This document shows, one piece after another, positions 7,401 to 15,407 of a stretch of 35,298 bases of DNA (positions are counted from its first letter, which is position 1; every line of letters starts with the position of its first letter). Origin of the DNA: Acidimicrobiales bacterium (GTDB lineage Bacteria; Actinomycetota; Acidimicrobiia; Acidimicrobiales; Iamiaceae); the NCBI GenBank assembly GCA_025463985.1, contig JAODBM010000029.1:1-35298 (forward strand). Direction: 5' to 3'. Below the pieces are notes generated by a model, which was not told the origin of the DNA, did not search any database, and saw only the letters and a program-made list of their open reading frames with translations. Position numbers and translations under genes: made by a program.

Positions 7401-9498
7401 CACCGATCCGCTCAGCGGCGACCTGTTCGTCAGCGACGACTGCGGCGGCGCGCTCACCAACTCCACCATCACCCGGATCGCGAACCCGACCAGCGCCAAC
7501 CCGACGCTCAGCGCGTACGCCAACGTCGGCGGGCTCCCGACGCAGCTCGCCTTCGCGCCCGACGGCACCCTCTTCACGACCAACCTGAACGCCAACGCGG
7601 TCGTGCGGATCACCGGCACCAACGCCGGCACCCCCGTGGTCTCGACGGTCACGACCTTCGCCAACACCCCCTTCGCGCTCGCGGTCTCCGCGGTCGACGG
7701 GCAAGGCCATCCGACGGCCCTGCTGGTGACCGACATCTTCGGCAACATCCTCCGCGTCGACCTCGGGAACGTTCCGCCGACCGTGACCACCGTGGCGAAC
7801 GGGACCGGCAAGGGCCAGCTGCTGCCGGCGGTGGTGCTCGGGCATGACGGCTGCGCCTACGTCGCGGACGGCGACCGGCTCGTGAAGGTGTCGACGCCCT
7901 GCACCGGGCCGGTGACGGCCACACCGCAGCTCACGCTGTCGGGCCCCGCCACGACGCACGTCCCGATCGGCACGACGCTCACGGTCACGGCCAAGCTGCG
8001 CAACGTCGCCAAGCCGGCCGGCACCCCGATCGTGTTCTCGGTCCTCGGCGCCAACCCCCAGGTGCGGCTCGTGCGGGCGGACGGCACGGGCACCGCGACC
8101 TTCACCGAGACCGGCGTGCGCCGCGGGACCGACACCATCGTCGCGAGCACGCCCCTGGCGTCGTCCGACCTCGTCTCGAACCACATCGCCTACTCCTGGG
8201 TGGCGGGCAAGGACACGACGTTCATCGCACTCGACCGCAGTCCTGGCATCGGTCGGGTCGGGCACCCGACCGTGATCACCGCCAGCCTCGTCGACGTGAC
8301 CCACAGCCCGACCACCCCCGTCGGATCGGCGACCGTCCACGTCGACGTCGGCGGCCTGCCGTGCACGATCACGACGGCGGCGGGCACCGGCACGGGCTCC
8401 TGCACGATCACGCCGAACGCGAACGGCATCCGGCCCGTCACCGCCACCTACGCCGGCGACGCCGGCCGGCTGCCCAGCACCGCGACCAACGCGCTCGACG
8501 TCGGCGGCCCGTCGACCGCGGCGCCGCCGACGGTGAGCGGGGCGCCCGCGCAGCTCGTCAGGCCCGGCTCGGGCACGGCACCGCTCACGTTCACCGTGAG
8601 CCTCGACCACGCGGCGTCGACACCGATGACCGTGCACTTCCACACCGAGGACGGCACCGCGCTCGCCACCGTCGACTACACGCCGACCTCGGGAACGGCC
8701 ACCGTTCCGGCCGGCCAGCTCTCGACCACGGTGCCCGTCACGATCCTCGGCAACCAGAGCGACGAGCCCGACAAGACGTTCTCCCTCGTCCTCACGTCGC
8801 CCACGACCGCGGTGATCGGCACCGCGAAGGCGGCGGGCACCATCAAGGCCAACCACCTGCTGGCCGGATGTCCCGCCAACCCGAGCGCGAACCAGCGCTA
8901 CATCTGCCACCTGTACTTCGACGCGCTGGGACGAGCGGCCGAGCCCGGCGGCCTCGCGTACTGGGTGCACCTGCTCGACACGGGCACGTCCCGGTTGCAG
9001 ATGGCCACCTCCTACCTGGCGACGCCCGAGGCCCGCCACGTGCTGGTCAACCGCCTCTACGTGCTGTTCCTGCGGCGGCAAGGCGATGCCAGCGGCGTCT
9101 CGTATTGGGCTGACCGGCTCCTCCACGGCGCCACGCCCGACGACATCCGTGTCTTCCTCGCCGAGTCACCCGAGTTCTTCACGAAGGCCGGCGCAACCAA
9201 CACCGGGTTCGTGACCCTGCTCTTCTCCGACGTCTTCCACCGCCAAGTCGACCCCGGCGGCCTGATCTATTGGCGCCAGCGGCTCGACGCCGGGGCCAGT
9301 CGGGCGAGCGTGATCCAGTCCTTCCTCGGGACGAGCGAGGCGCGCACCCACATCGTCGACGACATCGACGTCCGCTTCCTGCGCCGGCACCCCACCGGGG
9401 CCGAGACGACCGCGCTCCTCGCGGATCTCGCCGCGCACGGCGAGATCTTCGTGTACGACGAGACAGCGGCGTCGGCCGAGTACTTCAACCGACCCTGA
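4423..9498 (+). CDS. Large secreted sedolisin (S53) protease with Ig-like, propeller, Calx-beta and DUF4214 modules
   Basis: The protein has 1,691 residues. GTG at 4423 is chosen because GGGGGTCGC precedes it and a signal peptide follows (FAVAVVMTAMSLATSAAGAVA). Residues ~65-215 are a pro-kumamolisin activation domain. The S53 catalytic domain spans ~275-625. It has Glu357 and Asp361 (DEVLLDID), oxyanion Asp442 (NGTGDTGS) and nucleophile Ser556 (GGTSMAAP), so all four key residues are present. Two invasin-type Ig domains follow (~628-840), then an NHL/SMP-30-like propeller (~843-1163), two more Ig-like domains (~1165-1361) and a Calx-beta domain (~1367-1478). DUF4214-type repeats (LYFDALGR..., VLFLRRQGD, RFLRRHP) end the protein (~1483-1691). 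The family is an acid endopeptidase that self-activates by removing its prodomain. A hydrophobic stretch at ~254-268 between prodomain and protease is unusual. Confidence 0.9.
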   Translation: MGAGKGTQFAVAVVMTAMSLATSAAGAVAQPGPTAPSAVAAARRVALPDATPRLPAGAVAKQGGATTGTTTITVTLRRRDEAGFQRYLSERRAAGARRSGALTVRQLTDHFNASAADELRVEQWLRGAGLRTTGSANRLTVTATGSRPQVEQAFAVSIDDYTAAGRAFASNTTAPSVPAELAPIVQAVSGLSTLGRPVSLHHATRSLRAPSPPAPPGSAFIKKYPWRNKAAADQYCRDYSWNNYPGGSVAGSDWATWIIFVVLCLLFENWAGQKQGDCMDQLVNHDAVDFAKKLAYCRNVLANDPPEKIGFLEYDTFKRSDVADWLALTHLDPAQLSQLTKVDVNGGVASPGPASDEVLLDIDAALAVDQYSNRNKLVVYDAPPSTSFETMFNTMINDGVTVISNSWSQCEDQTSLAEARAIDSVLAQAEADGIAVFNGTGDTGSTCLDGHANTVGVPADSPHAIAVGGTALDLGLGLTYGKERYWDDSSAVPAGGSAGFGVSAYFPRPSFQNGLTSATGRSVPDLTTPAAPGGGLMICQADHGGCPNGLLYGGTSMAAPEMAVLATDLNQAVGANFVDPIATFYGAAASKPSSFHSAASMGSDFAHVGLGSPSFDLLLAALRGQSAGAPVVANSHAFGIRAVPADGVTVGEVRVGLADANSFPVAGRHVTLTPLGGSAHVVAPNGITDVTGGAVAFSVTDTVPETVSFSVVDTTDGLTLPVHPTLTFLPPVAAGSSVVASPAIVVNDGVAKVTVSVYLQDAQGQPAAGKTVSLVASGGSSVIRPAGSPNPGSTAVTDSAGTATFTATDTAQESVAFNAVDVSDGNLVVPGSATATFQAAGAPTCVDTTPVGVGGTSVTPFATGFPQNQQALVTNVGGLTFTQPPCIGAEQPAFDATGRAFVPDPTSGQIFVFGSGGGTAGSGTALAGGSYLPGGQLGGLTFGKDGALYAGLTNTNGNFNQPQFVQLDPTTGAVKRVLATTANGMTPCPGYSATDPLSGDLFVSDDCGGALTNSTITRIANPTSANPTLSAYANVGGLPTQLAFAPDGTLFTTNLNANAVVRITGTNAGTPVVSTVTTFANTPFALAVSAVDGQGHPTALLVTDIFGNILRVDLGNVPPTVTTVANGTGKGQLLPAVVLGHDGCAYVADGDRLVKVSTPCTGPVTATPQLTLSGPATTHVPIGTTLTVTAKLRNVAKPAGTPIVFSVLGANPQVRLVRADGTGTATFTETGVRRGTDTIVASTPLASSDLVSNHIAYSWVAGKDTTFIALDRSPGIGRVGHPTVITASLVDVTHSPTTPVGSATVHVDVGGLPCTITTAAGTGTGSCTITPNANGIRPVTATYAGDAGRLPSTATNALDVGGPSTAAPPTVSGAPAQLVRPGSGTAPLTFTVSLDHAASTPMTVHFHTEDGTALATVDYTPTSGTATVPAGQLSTTVPVTILGNQSDEPDKTFSLVLTSPTTAVIGTAKAAGTIKANHLLAGCPANPSANQRYICHLYFDALGRAAEPGGLAYWVHLLDTGTSRLQMATSYLATPEARHVLVNRLYVLFLRRQGDASGVSYWADRLLHGATPDDIRVFLAESPEFFTKAGATNTGFVTLLFSDVFHRQVDPGGLIYWRQRLDAGASRASVIQSFLGTSEARTHIVDDIDVRFLRRHPTGAETTALLADLAAHGEIFVYDETAASAEYFNRP

Positions 9499-9524
9499 AC
9501 CCGCCCATATCGGGGACGCTCCCG

Positions 9525-9530
9525 TACCCT
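9525..9530 (+). promoter_or_regulatory. Candidate -10 of a leaderless transcript (TACCCT, 6 bases before ATG)
   Basis: TACCCT ends six bases before the ATG at 9537, and no Shine-Dalgarno sequence is visible. This spacing is what leaderless actinobacterial mRNAs show. It is inferred from position only. Confidence 0.4.
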
Positions 9531-9536
9531 GCCCGG

Positions 9537-10499
9537 ATGCGATTCGTCGTGGTAGGTGCGGGTGCGGTGGGTGGCGTCGTCGGCGGATTCCTCAGCCAAG
9601 CCGGCGCCGACGTCGTCTTGGTGGCACGCGGCGAGCACGGCCGTGTCATGACGGCACGCGGGTTGACCGTGCGGACGCCCGAGGCCGATCTCGTCGTGCA
9701 TCCACCGGTCGTAGCGTCGCCCGCGGCCGTCGCATTTGTTGGTGACGACGTCGTGCTGCTTGCCGTGAAGAGCCAGGACACCCCCGCGGCCTTGGACGGT
9801 CTGGTGGACGCGGGTGCCGCCCCGGCCACGCCGATCGTGTGCCTCCAGAACGGCGTGAGCAACGAGCCTTTGGCGGCCGAGCGCTTTGCGCACGTGTACG
9901 GCGTGCCGGTGATGGCTCCGACCCTGCACCTCGAGCCCGGCTTGGTCGAGGCCAAGGCCGGTCCGGTCCCGGCCATCCTCGACATCGGCCGCTATCCCGA
10001 CGGCAGCGATGCCACCGCAGAGGCGATCGCCGCCGCCTTCCGCTCGGCCGGCATCGTGAGCGAGGTGCGGCCCGACATCATGCGCTGGAAGTGGGCGAAG
10101 CTCCTGATGAACCTGGGCAATGCCATCGAGGTCGTGTGTGGTCCCGAGGCTCGGCTCGACGACCTGGGCAAGGCGGTCTTTCGCGAAGGTCGGGCGGTGC
10201 TCGACGCCAACGGCATCGCCTACGCCTCGGGCGAGGAGAACCGCGCTCGCCGCGGCGACATCCTGCGCGTGTCGTCAGAGCGGACCACCGGCGGCTCGAG
10301 CTGGCAGAGCGTGATGCGCGGCTTGGACGTCGAGACCGACTACCTGACCGGTGAGATCGTGCGTCTCGGCGCACAGGTGGGGATGGCGACGCCGCTCAAC
10401 TCGGCGCTTCTGCGGCGAGCCAAAGAGGTCGCTCGTGCAGGAGCCGGACCCGGGACCTGCACGCCGGCGGAGATCCTCGCCGAAGCGGATGTCGGTTGA
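9537..10499 (+). CDS. 2-dehydropantoate 2-reductase family protein
   Basis: The protein has 320 residues. The N-terminal Rossmann fold opens with MRFVVVGAGAVGGVVGGFL (GxGxxG NADPH loop). VVLLAVKSQDT and CLQNGVSN follow; this is the K-S-x-D/T and QNG pattern of the ApbA/PanE family. The C-terminal helical domain has IMRWKWAKLLMNLGNAIEVV, whose lysine corresponds to the conserved catalytic or substrate-binding lysine. The family reduces ketopantoate to pantoate (coenzyme A synthesis), but many actinobacterial paralogues act on other 2-oxo acids, so no symbol is given. No other pantothenate gene is nearby. Translation probably starts at the ATG directly behind a TACCCT box, that is, leaderless. 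Confidence 0.85.
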   Translation: MRFVVVGAGAVGGVVGGFLSQAGADVVLVARGEHGRVMTARGLTVRTPEADLVVHPPVVASPAAVAFVGDDVVLLAVKSQDTPAALDGLVDAGAAPATPIVCLQNGVSNEPLAAERFAHVYGVPVMAPTLHLEPGLVEAKAGPVPAILDIGRYPDGSDATAEAIAAAFRSAGIVSEVRPDIMRWKWAKLLMNLGNAIEVVCGPEARLDDLGKAVFREGRAVLDANGIAYASGEENRARRGDILRVSSERTTGGSSWQSVMRGLDVETDYLTGEIVRLGAQVGMATPLNSALLRRAKEVARAGAGPGTCTPAEILAEADVG

Positions 10500-10680
10500 C
10501 TGCGCAGCCGGAGATGGCCGACCACTTCTCATGAGCGTCGATGCTTGTGGGCCGGCGAGCGGCCTGGGCCGCCGGGCCTCCCGCCCGCCGAGCCAGATCA
10601 GCGCTCCGGAGCGGGGGCGCCGGGAATGTGCTGGGATGACGCCGTCGCCGGCGGTCGGGACCGGGCGGAGGAGGGCGATC

Positions 10681-12024
10681 ATGGACGTCGACGGAGAGTT
10701 GCCGACTGCTGAGCAGGTGCGAGCGCTCATCACGGAGGTCGCCTCGCTGCGGGACAAGGTGGCGCGGCTCGAAGCCCGAGCTGCCGGCGGCGGGGCGACG
10801 GCCGCCGCCGCACCCAGGCCTGACGCCGGCGCCGCGGGCGGAGCCCCTGATCGCGCCGACGTGATCGGACGGCGCTCGCTGCTGCGCTCCCTGGGCACCG
10901 CCGCCGCCGCCGGAACCGGAATCGTCGTGGGCGCCACCGTCCTCGGGTCGCAGCCTTCCAACGCCAACCACATCGAGACCGCTGGCGGCGGATGGGGGCA
11001 TCTCAACGACACCGGCACCGGCAATGTGAGCGGAGCCAGCGGCACGAACAGCAACCCAACCTTTCCGCTCGTCATCCTCCAGAACCTCGGCTCGGCCGGG
11101 ACGCTCGAGGTCAAGAGCAGCTCGAGCAGCACGATCGCGTCGGTGAAGGCGACGAACAGTGGTGCCGCCCCGGGACTCTCCGGTGAATCGGCATCGAGCA
11201 ACGCCGTCGAAGGCCACATCTCCCAGGCAGGCAACGGGTTCAATGCGCTCTATGCGACCACCGCCGGCACCGGCAATGGCGTCTTCGGCGAGGTGACCAA
11301 CTCCTCGAGCTCCGCCAATGCCGTGCTGGGCATCCACAAGGGCACGGGGAACTCGGTCTTCGGCTTCAAGGGGCCCGGGGTCGCCGGTGACGCGGTGGTG
11401 GGCGTCGCCCGCACCGGGCGCGGCCTGCTCGGGGTGTCCGACTCGGCCATCGGCGTGCAGGCACAGGGAGGCCAAGCCCCCCTCCTCCTGGTGCCAGCGG
11501 GCTCTCCGGGCAGCCCGACCAGCGGCCCGCACGTGAAAGGCGAGCTCTACACCGATTCCGACGGCAGCCTGTGGAGCTGCGTCGTCGATGCGCCCGCGGG
11601 CGGAACGGGCACATGGCGCAAGCTCGCCGGCCCCACCTCGGCCGGAACGTTCCACGTCCTGCCTGCTCCGGTGCGGGTCTACGACTCGCGACCCGGCACG
11701 TTCCCCTCGACCGGCCCCAAGACCCCACTCTCGGCCAACACCGCCCGGACGTTGGACGTCACCGTGAACAACAGCGGGGTGCCCATGGGCGCCACCGCGG
11801 TCACCGTCAACCTGCTACTGGTCAACGCGGTCGCCGGCAACGGCAACTTCACGATCTGGGCCAATGGCGTCGCCCGTCCGCAGGCCAACAACATGGTGTG
11901 GGGCGGCAACCTCGGCCGGTACAGCAGCCTCGCCACGACCGCCATCTCCTCGGCCGGCCAGGTGCAAGTGCTGTCCGCCGTGCAGACCGACTTCGTGCTC
12001 GACGTGGTCGGCTACTACCGCTGA
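10681..12024 (+). CDS. Tat-exported surface protein with N-terminal coiled coil
   Basis: The protein has 447 residues. The ATG at 10681 is selected because GGAGGAGG lies six bases upstream. Residues ~8-36 form a short coiled coil (EVASLRDKVARLEA). A twin-arginine signal follows an unusually long cytoplasmic N-region (IGRRSLLRSLGTAAAAGTG, ~62-80), giving export in folded form. The middle (~95-280) is a Gly/Ser/Asn-rich repetitive region with recurring phrases such as NAVEGHIS, GNGVFGEV and GNSVFGF, suggesting a beta-solenoid-like stalk. The final ~130 residues (VLPAPVRVYDSRPG ... VLDVVGYYR) match a C-terminal domain found on many actinobacterial surface proteins and amidases. No catalytic residues are recognised. 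It probably acts as an envelope-surface structural or adhesive protein. Confidence 0.75.
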   Translation: MDVDGELPTAEQVRALITEVASLRDKVARLEARAAGGGATAAAAPRPDAGAAGGAPDRADVIGRRSLLRSLGTAAAAGTGIVVGATVLGSQPSNANHIETAGGGWGHLNDTGTGNVSGASGTNSNPTFPLVILQNLGSAGTLEVKSSSSSTIASVKATNSGAAPGLSGESASSNAVEGHISQAGNGFNALYATTAGTGNGVFGEVTNSSSSANAVLGIHKGTGNSVFGFKGPGVAGDAVVGVARTGRGLLGVSDSAIGVQAQGGQAPLLLVPAGSPGSPTSGPHVKGELYTDSDGSLWSCVVDAPAGGTGTWRKLAGPTSAGTFHVLPAPVRVYDSRPGTFPSTGPKTPLSANTARTLDVTVNNSGVPMGATAVTVNLLLVNAVAGNGNFTIWANGVARPQANNMVWGGNLGRYSSLATTAISSAGQVQVLSAVQTDFVLDVVGYYR

Positions 12025-12058
12025 CGGGCCAATGGGCGCCCGACCGGCGCCGGCCTCG

Positions 12059-12080
12059 TACTAGCACCAACGTCCAATTT
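12059..12080 (+). promoter_or_regulatory. Shared regulatory box, copy 1
   Basis: TACTAGCACCAACGTCCAAT lies about 80 bases before the ATG at 12158. The core TAGCACCA(A/T)CGTCCA(A/C)T recurs at 12700 and 15440. Read on the other strand it is TTGGAC-GTTG-GTGCTAG, that is GGAC-N4-GTnC, the architecture of DosR/DevR-type boxes. The repeat is seen directly; the assignment to a regulator is inference. Confidence 0.6.
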
Positions 12081-12157
12081 CGACGGTTCCTGTTCTCCGT
12101 CACCGTGTGGGACATGCGGGAGCGCACTCTCGCCGGACCCACGAAGGAGAACCTCAC

Positions 12158-12562
12158 ATGTCCCACCGTTCAGCTCTGAAAGCCGCGGCATCGCTTGCCC
12201 TCTCAGCCGGGATGTTGCTCGGCGTCACCACCGCTGCTTCGGCCCAAGGAGGCGGCAGCAGCGGCGTCCGCACGCACGGCTCGTGCACCGGCACGAGCAC
12301 CTGGGCCCTTCATGTGAAGCCGGACAATGGCGCCATCGAGGTCGAGCTCGAGGTGGACGAGACGCGCAATGGCGTCCGCTGGGATGTCCTGATGGGCGAC
12401 AACAACGTGCGCGTCTTCACCGGGAGCGCGGTGACCAGCGCGCCCAGCGGGTCCTTCACGGTTCGTCGGCTGATCGCCGATCGTGCCGGCGTGGACCACA
12501 TCGTCGCCCGCGCGACGAGTCGCGCCACCGGTGAGGTCTGCCGAGGCACCGCCAACCTCTGA
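12158..12562 (+). CDS. Small secreted protein of unknown function
   Basis: The protein has 134 residues. The ATG at 12158 follows GAAGGAG with eight bases of spacing. Residues 1-30 are a classical signal peptide ending ASAQ. The mature part begins with a Gly/Ser stretch, then GSCTGTSTWALHVKPDNGAIEVELEVD, TRNGVRW and APSGSFTVRRL, and ends GEVCRGTANL. It looks like a single beta-sandwich closed by one disulfide (Cys of GSCTG with Cys of EVCRG). I recognise this as a recurring actinobacterial secreted family without known function. It is the first of three secreted genes carrying the shared upstream box and lies near the two-component pair, so regulation by that pair is suspected. Confidence 0.75.
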   Translation: MSHRSALKAAASLALSAGMLLGVTTAASAQGGGSSGVRTHGSCTGTSTWALHVKPDNGAIEVELEVDETRNGVRWDVLMGDNNVRVFTGSAVTSAPSGSFTVRRLIADRAGVDHIVARATSRATGEVCRGTANL

Positions 12563-12699
12563 GGCACAAGCGCTCTCGATGCGTCCCAGACCTGTGGTCG
12601 GGGCGAGTCGCGACGAGCCCACATCGCCGACCCAGCCGCCCGCGGGCAGCCCGGTCGGCGGTGGCGCGCATGGGGCGGGCACCGAGCGGCCCGTCGGTC

Positions 12700-12719
12700 G
12701 TAGCACCAACGTCCACTGG
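12700..12719 (+). promoter_or_regulatory. Shared regulatory box, copy 2
   Basis: GTAGCACCAACGTCCACTGG lies about 60 bases before the ATG at 12776. It differs from copy 1 at only a few positions (ACTG for AATT on the right side). The distance to the start codon is nearly the same as for copy 3. The 213-base gap between 12562 and 12776 holds nothing else recognisable. Confidence 0.6.
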
Positions 12720-12775
12720 AGCCTCAGCCCCAGCGACGCCGAAGGTGATGGCACACCTACTTCCTGGAGGATCTG

Positions 12776-13372
12776 ATGCGCACCCGAACCATCACCGCAG
12801 CAACCGTGAGCGCGGCTGCCCTGCTCCTTGGCGGCGGCTGGGCCGCGGCCAGCTCGATGAGCGCCACGGGGGCTCAGGCCCCGGTCGCCCGTCACGCCCC
12901 GGCACCATCGACGGCAGACGCCGCGGCCCGCCCGCGACCGGCACGGCTCGCCGCGTCGACCCCGACGACCGCCACAGCACGGCCGGCGACCGTCCGCGAC
13001 GACCACGGCGGCACGCGGCCCAGCGGCGGTCATGGAGCCGACGATCTGGCCGGCCACAACATCGCTGACGATCACGGCGGCACCCGACCGAGTGGCGGGC
13101 AGGGGAGCGATGACCCGGCCGGCCACCAGAGCGGTTCCGGCTCCGGTGGTCATGGCGCCGACGATCCGCCCGGGCACAACATCGCTGACGATCACGGCGG
13201 CACCCGACCGAGTGGCGGGCAGGGGAGCGATGACCCGGCCGGCCACCAGAGCGGTTCCGGTTCCGGTGGTCATGGCTCCGACGACCCGGCCGGCCACCAG
13301 AGCGGCTCGAGCTCCGGCGGCTCGGGCGGCTCTGGCGGCCACGGCGGCGACGATCCTGCCGGCCACATGTAG
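12776..13372 (+). CDS. Secreted Asp/His/Gly-repeat protein, possible metal binder
   Basis: The protein has 198 residues. The ATG is preceded by TGGAGGATCTG. A signal peptide occupies about residues 1-36 (ATVSAAALLLGGGWAAASS). After an Ala/Pro/Thr linker, from ~75 the protein is built from units of the type DDHGGTRPSGGxGxDDxAGH, including a near-perfect 40-residue tandem duplication. The dense, regularly spaced Asp and His residues suggest divalent-metal binding; this is inference, and no known metal-protein family is recognised. A shorter variant of the DDHGG motif occurs in the protein at 15518, on the other side of the two-component genes. Both share the upstream box, suggesting a common regulon. 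Confidence 0.7.
   Translation: MRTRTITAATVSAAALLLGGGWAAASSMSATGAQAPVARHAPAPSTADAAARPRPARLAASTPTTATARPATVRDDHGGTRPSGGHGADDLAGHNIADDHGGTRPSGGQGSDDPAGHQSGSGSGGHGADDPPGHNIADDHGGTRPSGGQGSDDPAGHQSGSGSGGHGSDDPAGHQSGSSSGGSGGSGGHGGDDPAGHM
13055..13260 (+). repeat. 120-bp tandem duplication inside the Asp/His-repeat gene
   Basis: Bases 13055-13140 are identical to 13175-13260 and the 120-bp period extends with a few mismatches on both sides (13031-13150 against 13151-13270). It encodes a 40-residue repeat in frame. Identity at synonymous sites indicates recent duplication or gene conversion. Confidence 0.9.
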
Positions 13373-13378
13373 CCGCCA

Positions 13379-13409
13379 CGCCCGGTCGCGGCCGTGCCGT
13401 GACCGGGCG
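13379..13409. terminator. Bidirectional hairpin terminator candidate
   Basis: CGCCCGGTC (13379-13387) pairs perfectly with GACCGGGCG (13401-13409) around a 13-base loop. It sits exactly between the convergent stops of the secreted repeat protein and the response regulator. There is no T-tract, as is common at high GC. Confidence 0.55.
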
Positions 13410-13411
13410 GG

Positions 13412-14044
13412 TCAGCCCGCGTCGAGATCGGGCAGGTGGTCCTTGGCCCACAGCGCGGCCTGGGTGCGGTCGGTGACTCCGAGGCGCTGGAACACGCTGG
13501 TCAGGTGCGCCTTGACGGTGCGTTCGGTGATGCCGAGCCGCCGGCCGATGTTCTTGTTGGCCAGGCCTTCGACGACCAGGCGCAGCACCTCGAGCTCGCG
13601 CTCGCTGAGCCGGGGGCCGACCGCGCCGGCTCGCTGGTCGTCGAGGAGCACGCGGGCCGCCTTAGGGTCGAGCGGCGCGCCCCCCGCGTGCGCCGTGCGT
13701 ATCGCGCCGAGGAGCTCGTCGGGCCCGGCGTGCTTGAGGACGTAGCCCGCAGCACCGGCGCGGACCACGTCGAGGATGCGCTGGCGGTCCGAGAACGAGG
13801 TCAGCGCCACGACCTGGGTGGCGGGATGCTCAGCGGCGATGCGGCGGGTGGCTTCGACACCGTCGAGGACCGGCATGGCCAGGTCCATCAGCACGAGGTC
13901 AGGCGCCAGCTCCGCGACCAGGCGCAGCGCGGCCTCCCCGTCGGCGGCGGTGCCGACGAGCTCGATGTCGTCGGCCGTCGACAGCAGCTGCTCGAGCCCG
14001 CTGCGGACCATGGCGTGATCGTCGACCACGAGGACACGGATCAT
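13412..14044 (-). CDS. NarL/FixJ (LuxR-type) response regulator
   Basis: The protein has 210 residues. The start is ATG at 14042-14044, overlapping the kinase stop by four bases (ATGA), so the two are translationally coupled. The receiver domain has the acidic pair Asp8-Asp9, phosphoacceptor Asp54 (LVLMDLAMP), the switch residue in VVALTSF and the lysine of GYVLKHAG. The C-terminal LuxR-type helix-turn-helix reads LSERELEVLRLVVEGLANKNIGRRL, then ITERTVKAHLTSVFQRLG and RTQAALWA. This resembles mycobacterial DosR (LTNKQIA, EKTVKNYV, RTQAA). It probably binds DNA as a dimer after phosphorylation. The DosR-like boxes at 12059, 12700 and 15440 are natural candidate targets, including its own operon's promoter. 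Confidence 0.93.
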   Translation of the reverse strand: MIRVLVVDDHAMVRSGLEQLLSTADDIELVGTAADGEAALRLVAELAPDLVLMDLAMPVLDGVEATRRIAAEHPATQVVALTSFSDRQRILDVVRAGAAGYVLKHAGPDELLGAIRTAHAGGAPLDPKAARVLLDDQRAGAVGPRLSERELEVLRLVVEGLANKNIGRRLGITERTVKAHLTSVFQRLGVTDRTQAALWAKDHLPDLDAG

Positions 14045-15399
14045 CTGAGTGGGACCTCCATGCGGATCACGGCGCCGTGGCCCCGCGACGAGGTGACGAC
14101 GAGACGGCCACCGGCATCGGCGGCCAGGCCAGCGAGGCCGGTCAGGCCGAAGTGCCCGTCGGCGACCTGCGCGCCCGGCGGCTGGGGGTCGAACCCGCGG
14201 CCGTCGTCGGCGACCCGTGCCCACGCGGTGGCGTCGTCGGTCGCGACCTCGACCGTCACCGAGCGAGCGCCGGCGTGGGTCATCACGTTGCGCAGCGCCT
14301 CCTGGACGGTGCGGTACAGCAAGGAGGCGACCTCGACGGGTACGGGCTCGATCAGCGCCGCGCTGTTCAGATGTGTCTCCAGCCCGACCGCACGCGCTCG
14401 AGCCAACAGATCGGCGACCGCCGCGGCGAGGCCCTCCTCGGCCAGGTCCGGCGGATAGATCTCGACCAGCAGCGTCCGCAGCGACTCGATGCTGGCCCGC
14501 ACCGCCGCTGCCGAGGCCTCCAGGTCGACGGCTGGCGGCGCACCACCTTGGCGCGCGTAGCCCGCGAGCGCGTACGAGACGCCGGCGAGATCCTGCACCA
14601 CACCGTCGTGCAGGTCATGGGCGATGCGTCGGCGTTCGAGGTCGGAGGCGTCGATGGCGAGGCGCAGCAGCCGCTCACGTTCGCGCTGCTGGCGCCGCAG
14701 CCGTCGGGCGAGCGACCAGGCCAGTGGGATCTGCACGATCTCCAGCAGGACCAGCGACCCGAGGCTGATGGGCGCGAAGGACCGCCAGATCCGGCTGCCC
14801 GAGGAACGCACCGCGTCGTAGCGGAAGTAGGCCTCGAACAGCACGCGCTGGCCGTTCGGCGTGGCCAGCGGCAGGTAGACCTCGAGCAGCTTCCGGTTGG
14901 GTCGCTCGTAGCGGTTCTCCGGCAGCGCCAGGTCGCTCGCCTGGGCGACGACCTGGCCGTCGGCCAGGGCCCGCAGCTCGTCGCCGCCCAGGGTGAACTG
15001 CTGGCCCACCAACCGCGGCTCGTCGGAGTAGAGGATCCGACCGCTCGGTGCCCAGAGCTTGACCCGGACCAGGTCCGCATCGAGCACGTCGCGCTCCACG
15101 ACGCGTGCGACGCGTGCCCGGGCCGCCGGGTCGCCCGCGAGCAGCAGGTCGGACAGGGTGGGTTCCACGAGGCCCTGCCCCTTGACCAAGGCGGCCGTCC
15201 GCGCGTCGACGATCGCTTCGCGCTCGCCCACCCGACGGCTCGCGATCAGCGTGCCGACCGCGACCACAGACAGCGCCACGATGCCGGCGAGGGCGAACTG
15301 CAGCACGGGCGTCGCCACGATCCAGCGCCCCGTCGGCGCCGCGATCCCCCCGAGGTCACGGCGACTCGCACGTCCGCCCGCGGGGCCCCCTTGTGCCAT
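14041..15399 (-). CDS. HisKA_3-type sensor histidine kinase with extracytoplasmic sensor
   Basis: The protein has 452 residues. ATG at 15397-15399 is preferred over an upstream TTG because a TAGGGT box lies eight bases before it. TM1 (~28-54) and TM2 (~207-231) bracket an extracytoplasmic domain of about 150 residues with LVRVKLWAPSGRILYSDEPRLVGQ and LEVYLPLATPNGQ. A related layout occurs in the GGDEF/EAL protein at 16699. The dimerisation and phosphotransfer region carries RRIAHDLHDGVVQDLAG with His264 in LHD. The ATPase has EALRNVMTHAGA and ADDGRGF. It phosphorylates the downstream regulator. One shared regulatory box lies 40-60 bases upstream of its start, suggesting autoregulation. The ligand is unknown. 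Confidence 0.92.
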   Translation of the reverse strand: MAQGGPAGGRASRRDLGGIAAPTGRWIVATPVLQFALAGIVALSVVAVGTLIASRRVGEREAIVDARTAALVKGQGLVEPTLSDLLLAGDPAARARVARVVERDVLDADLVRVKLWAPSGRILYSDEPRLVGQQFTLGGDELRALADGQVVAQASDLALPENRYERPNRKLLEVYLPLATPNGQRVLFEAYFRYDAVRSSGSRIWRSFAPISLGSLVLLEIVQIPLAWSLARRLRRQQRERERLLRLAIDASDLERRRIAHDLHDGVVQDLAGVSYALAGYARQGGAPPAVDLEASAAAVRASIESLRTLLVEIYPPDLAEEGLAAAVADLLARARAVGLETHLNSAALIEPVPVEVASLLYRTVQEALRNVMTHAGARSVTVEVATDDATAWARVADDGRGFDPQPPGAQVADGHFGLTGLAGLAADAGGRLVVTSSRGHGAVIRMEVPLR

Positions 15400-15407
15400 C
15401 CCGCCGC

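Noticed and set aside
4489-9126. A 1,545-codon open frame on the minus strand opposite the sedolisin gene
   Set aside because: It is the complement of a GC-rich coding frame; its translation is Arg/Gly/Val/Asp low complexity with no family resemblance, whereas the plus strand shows complete domains.
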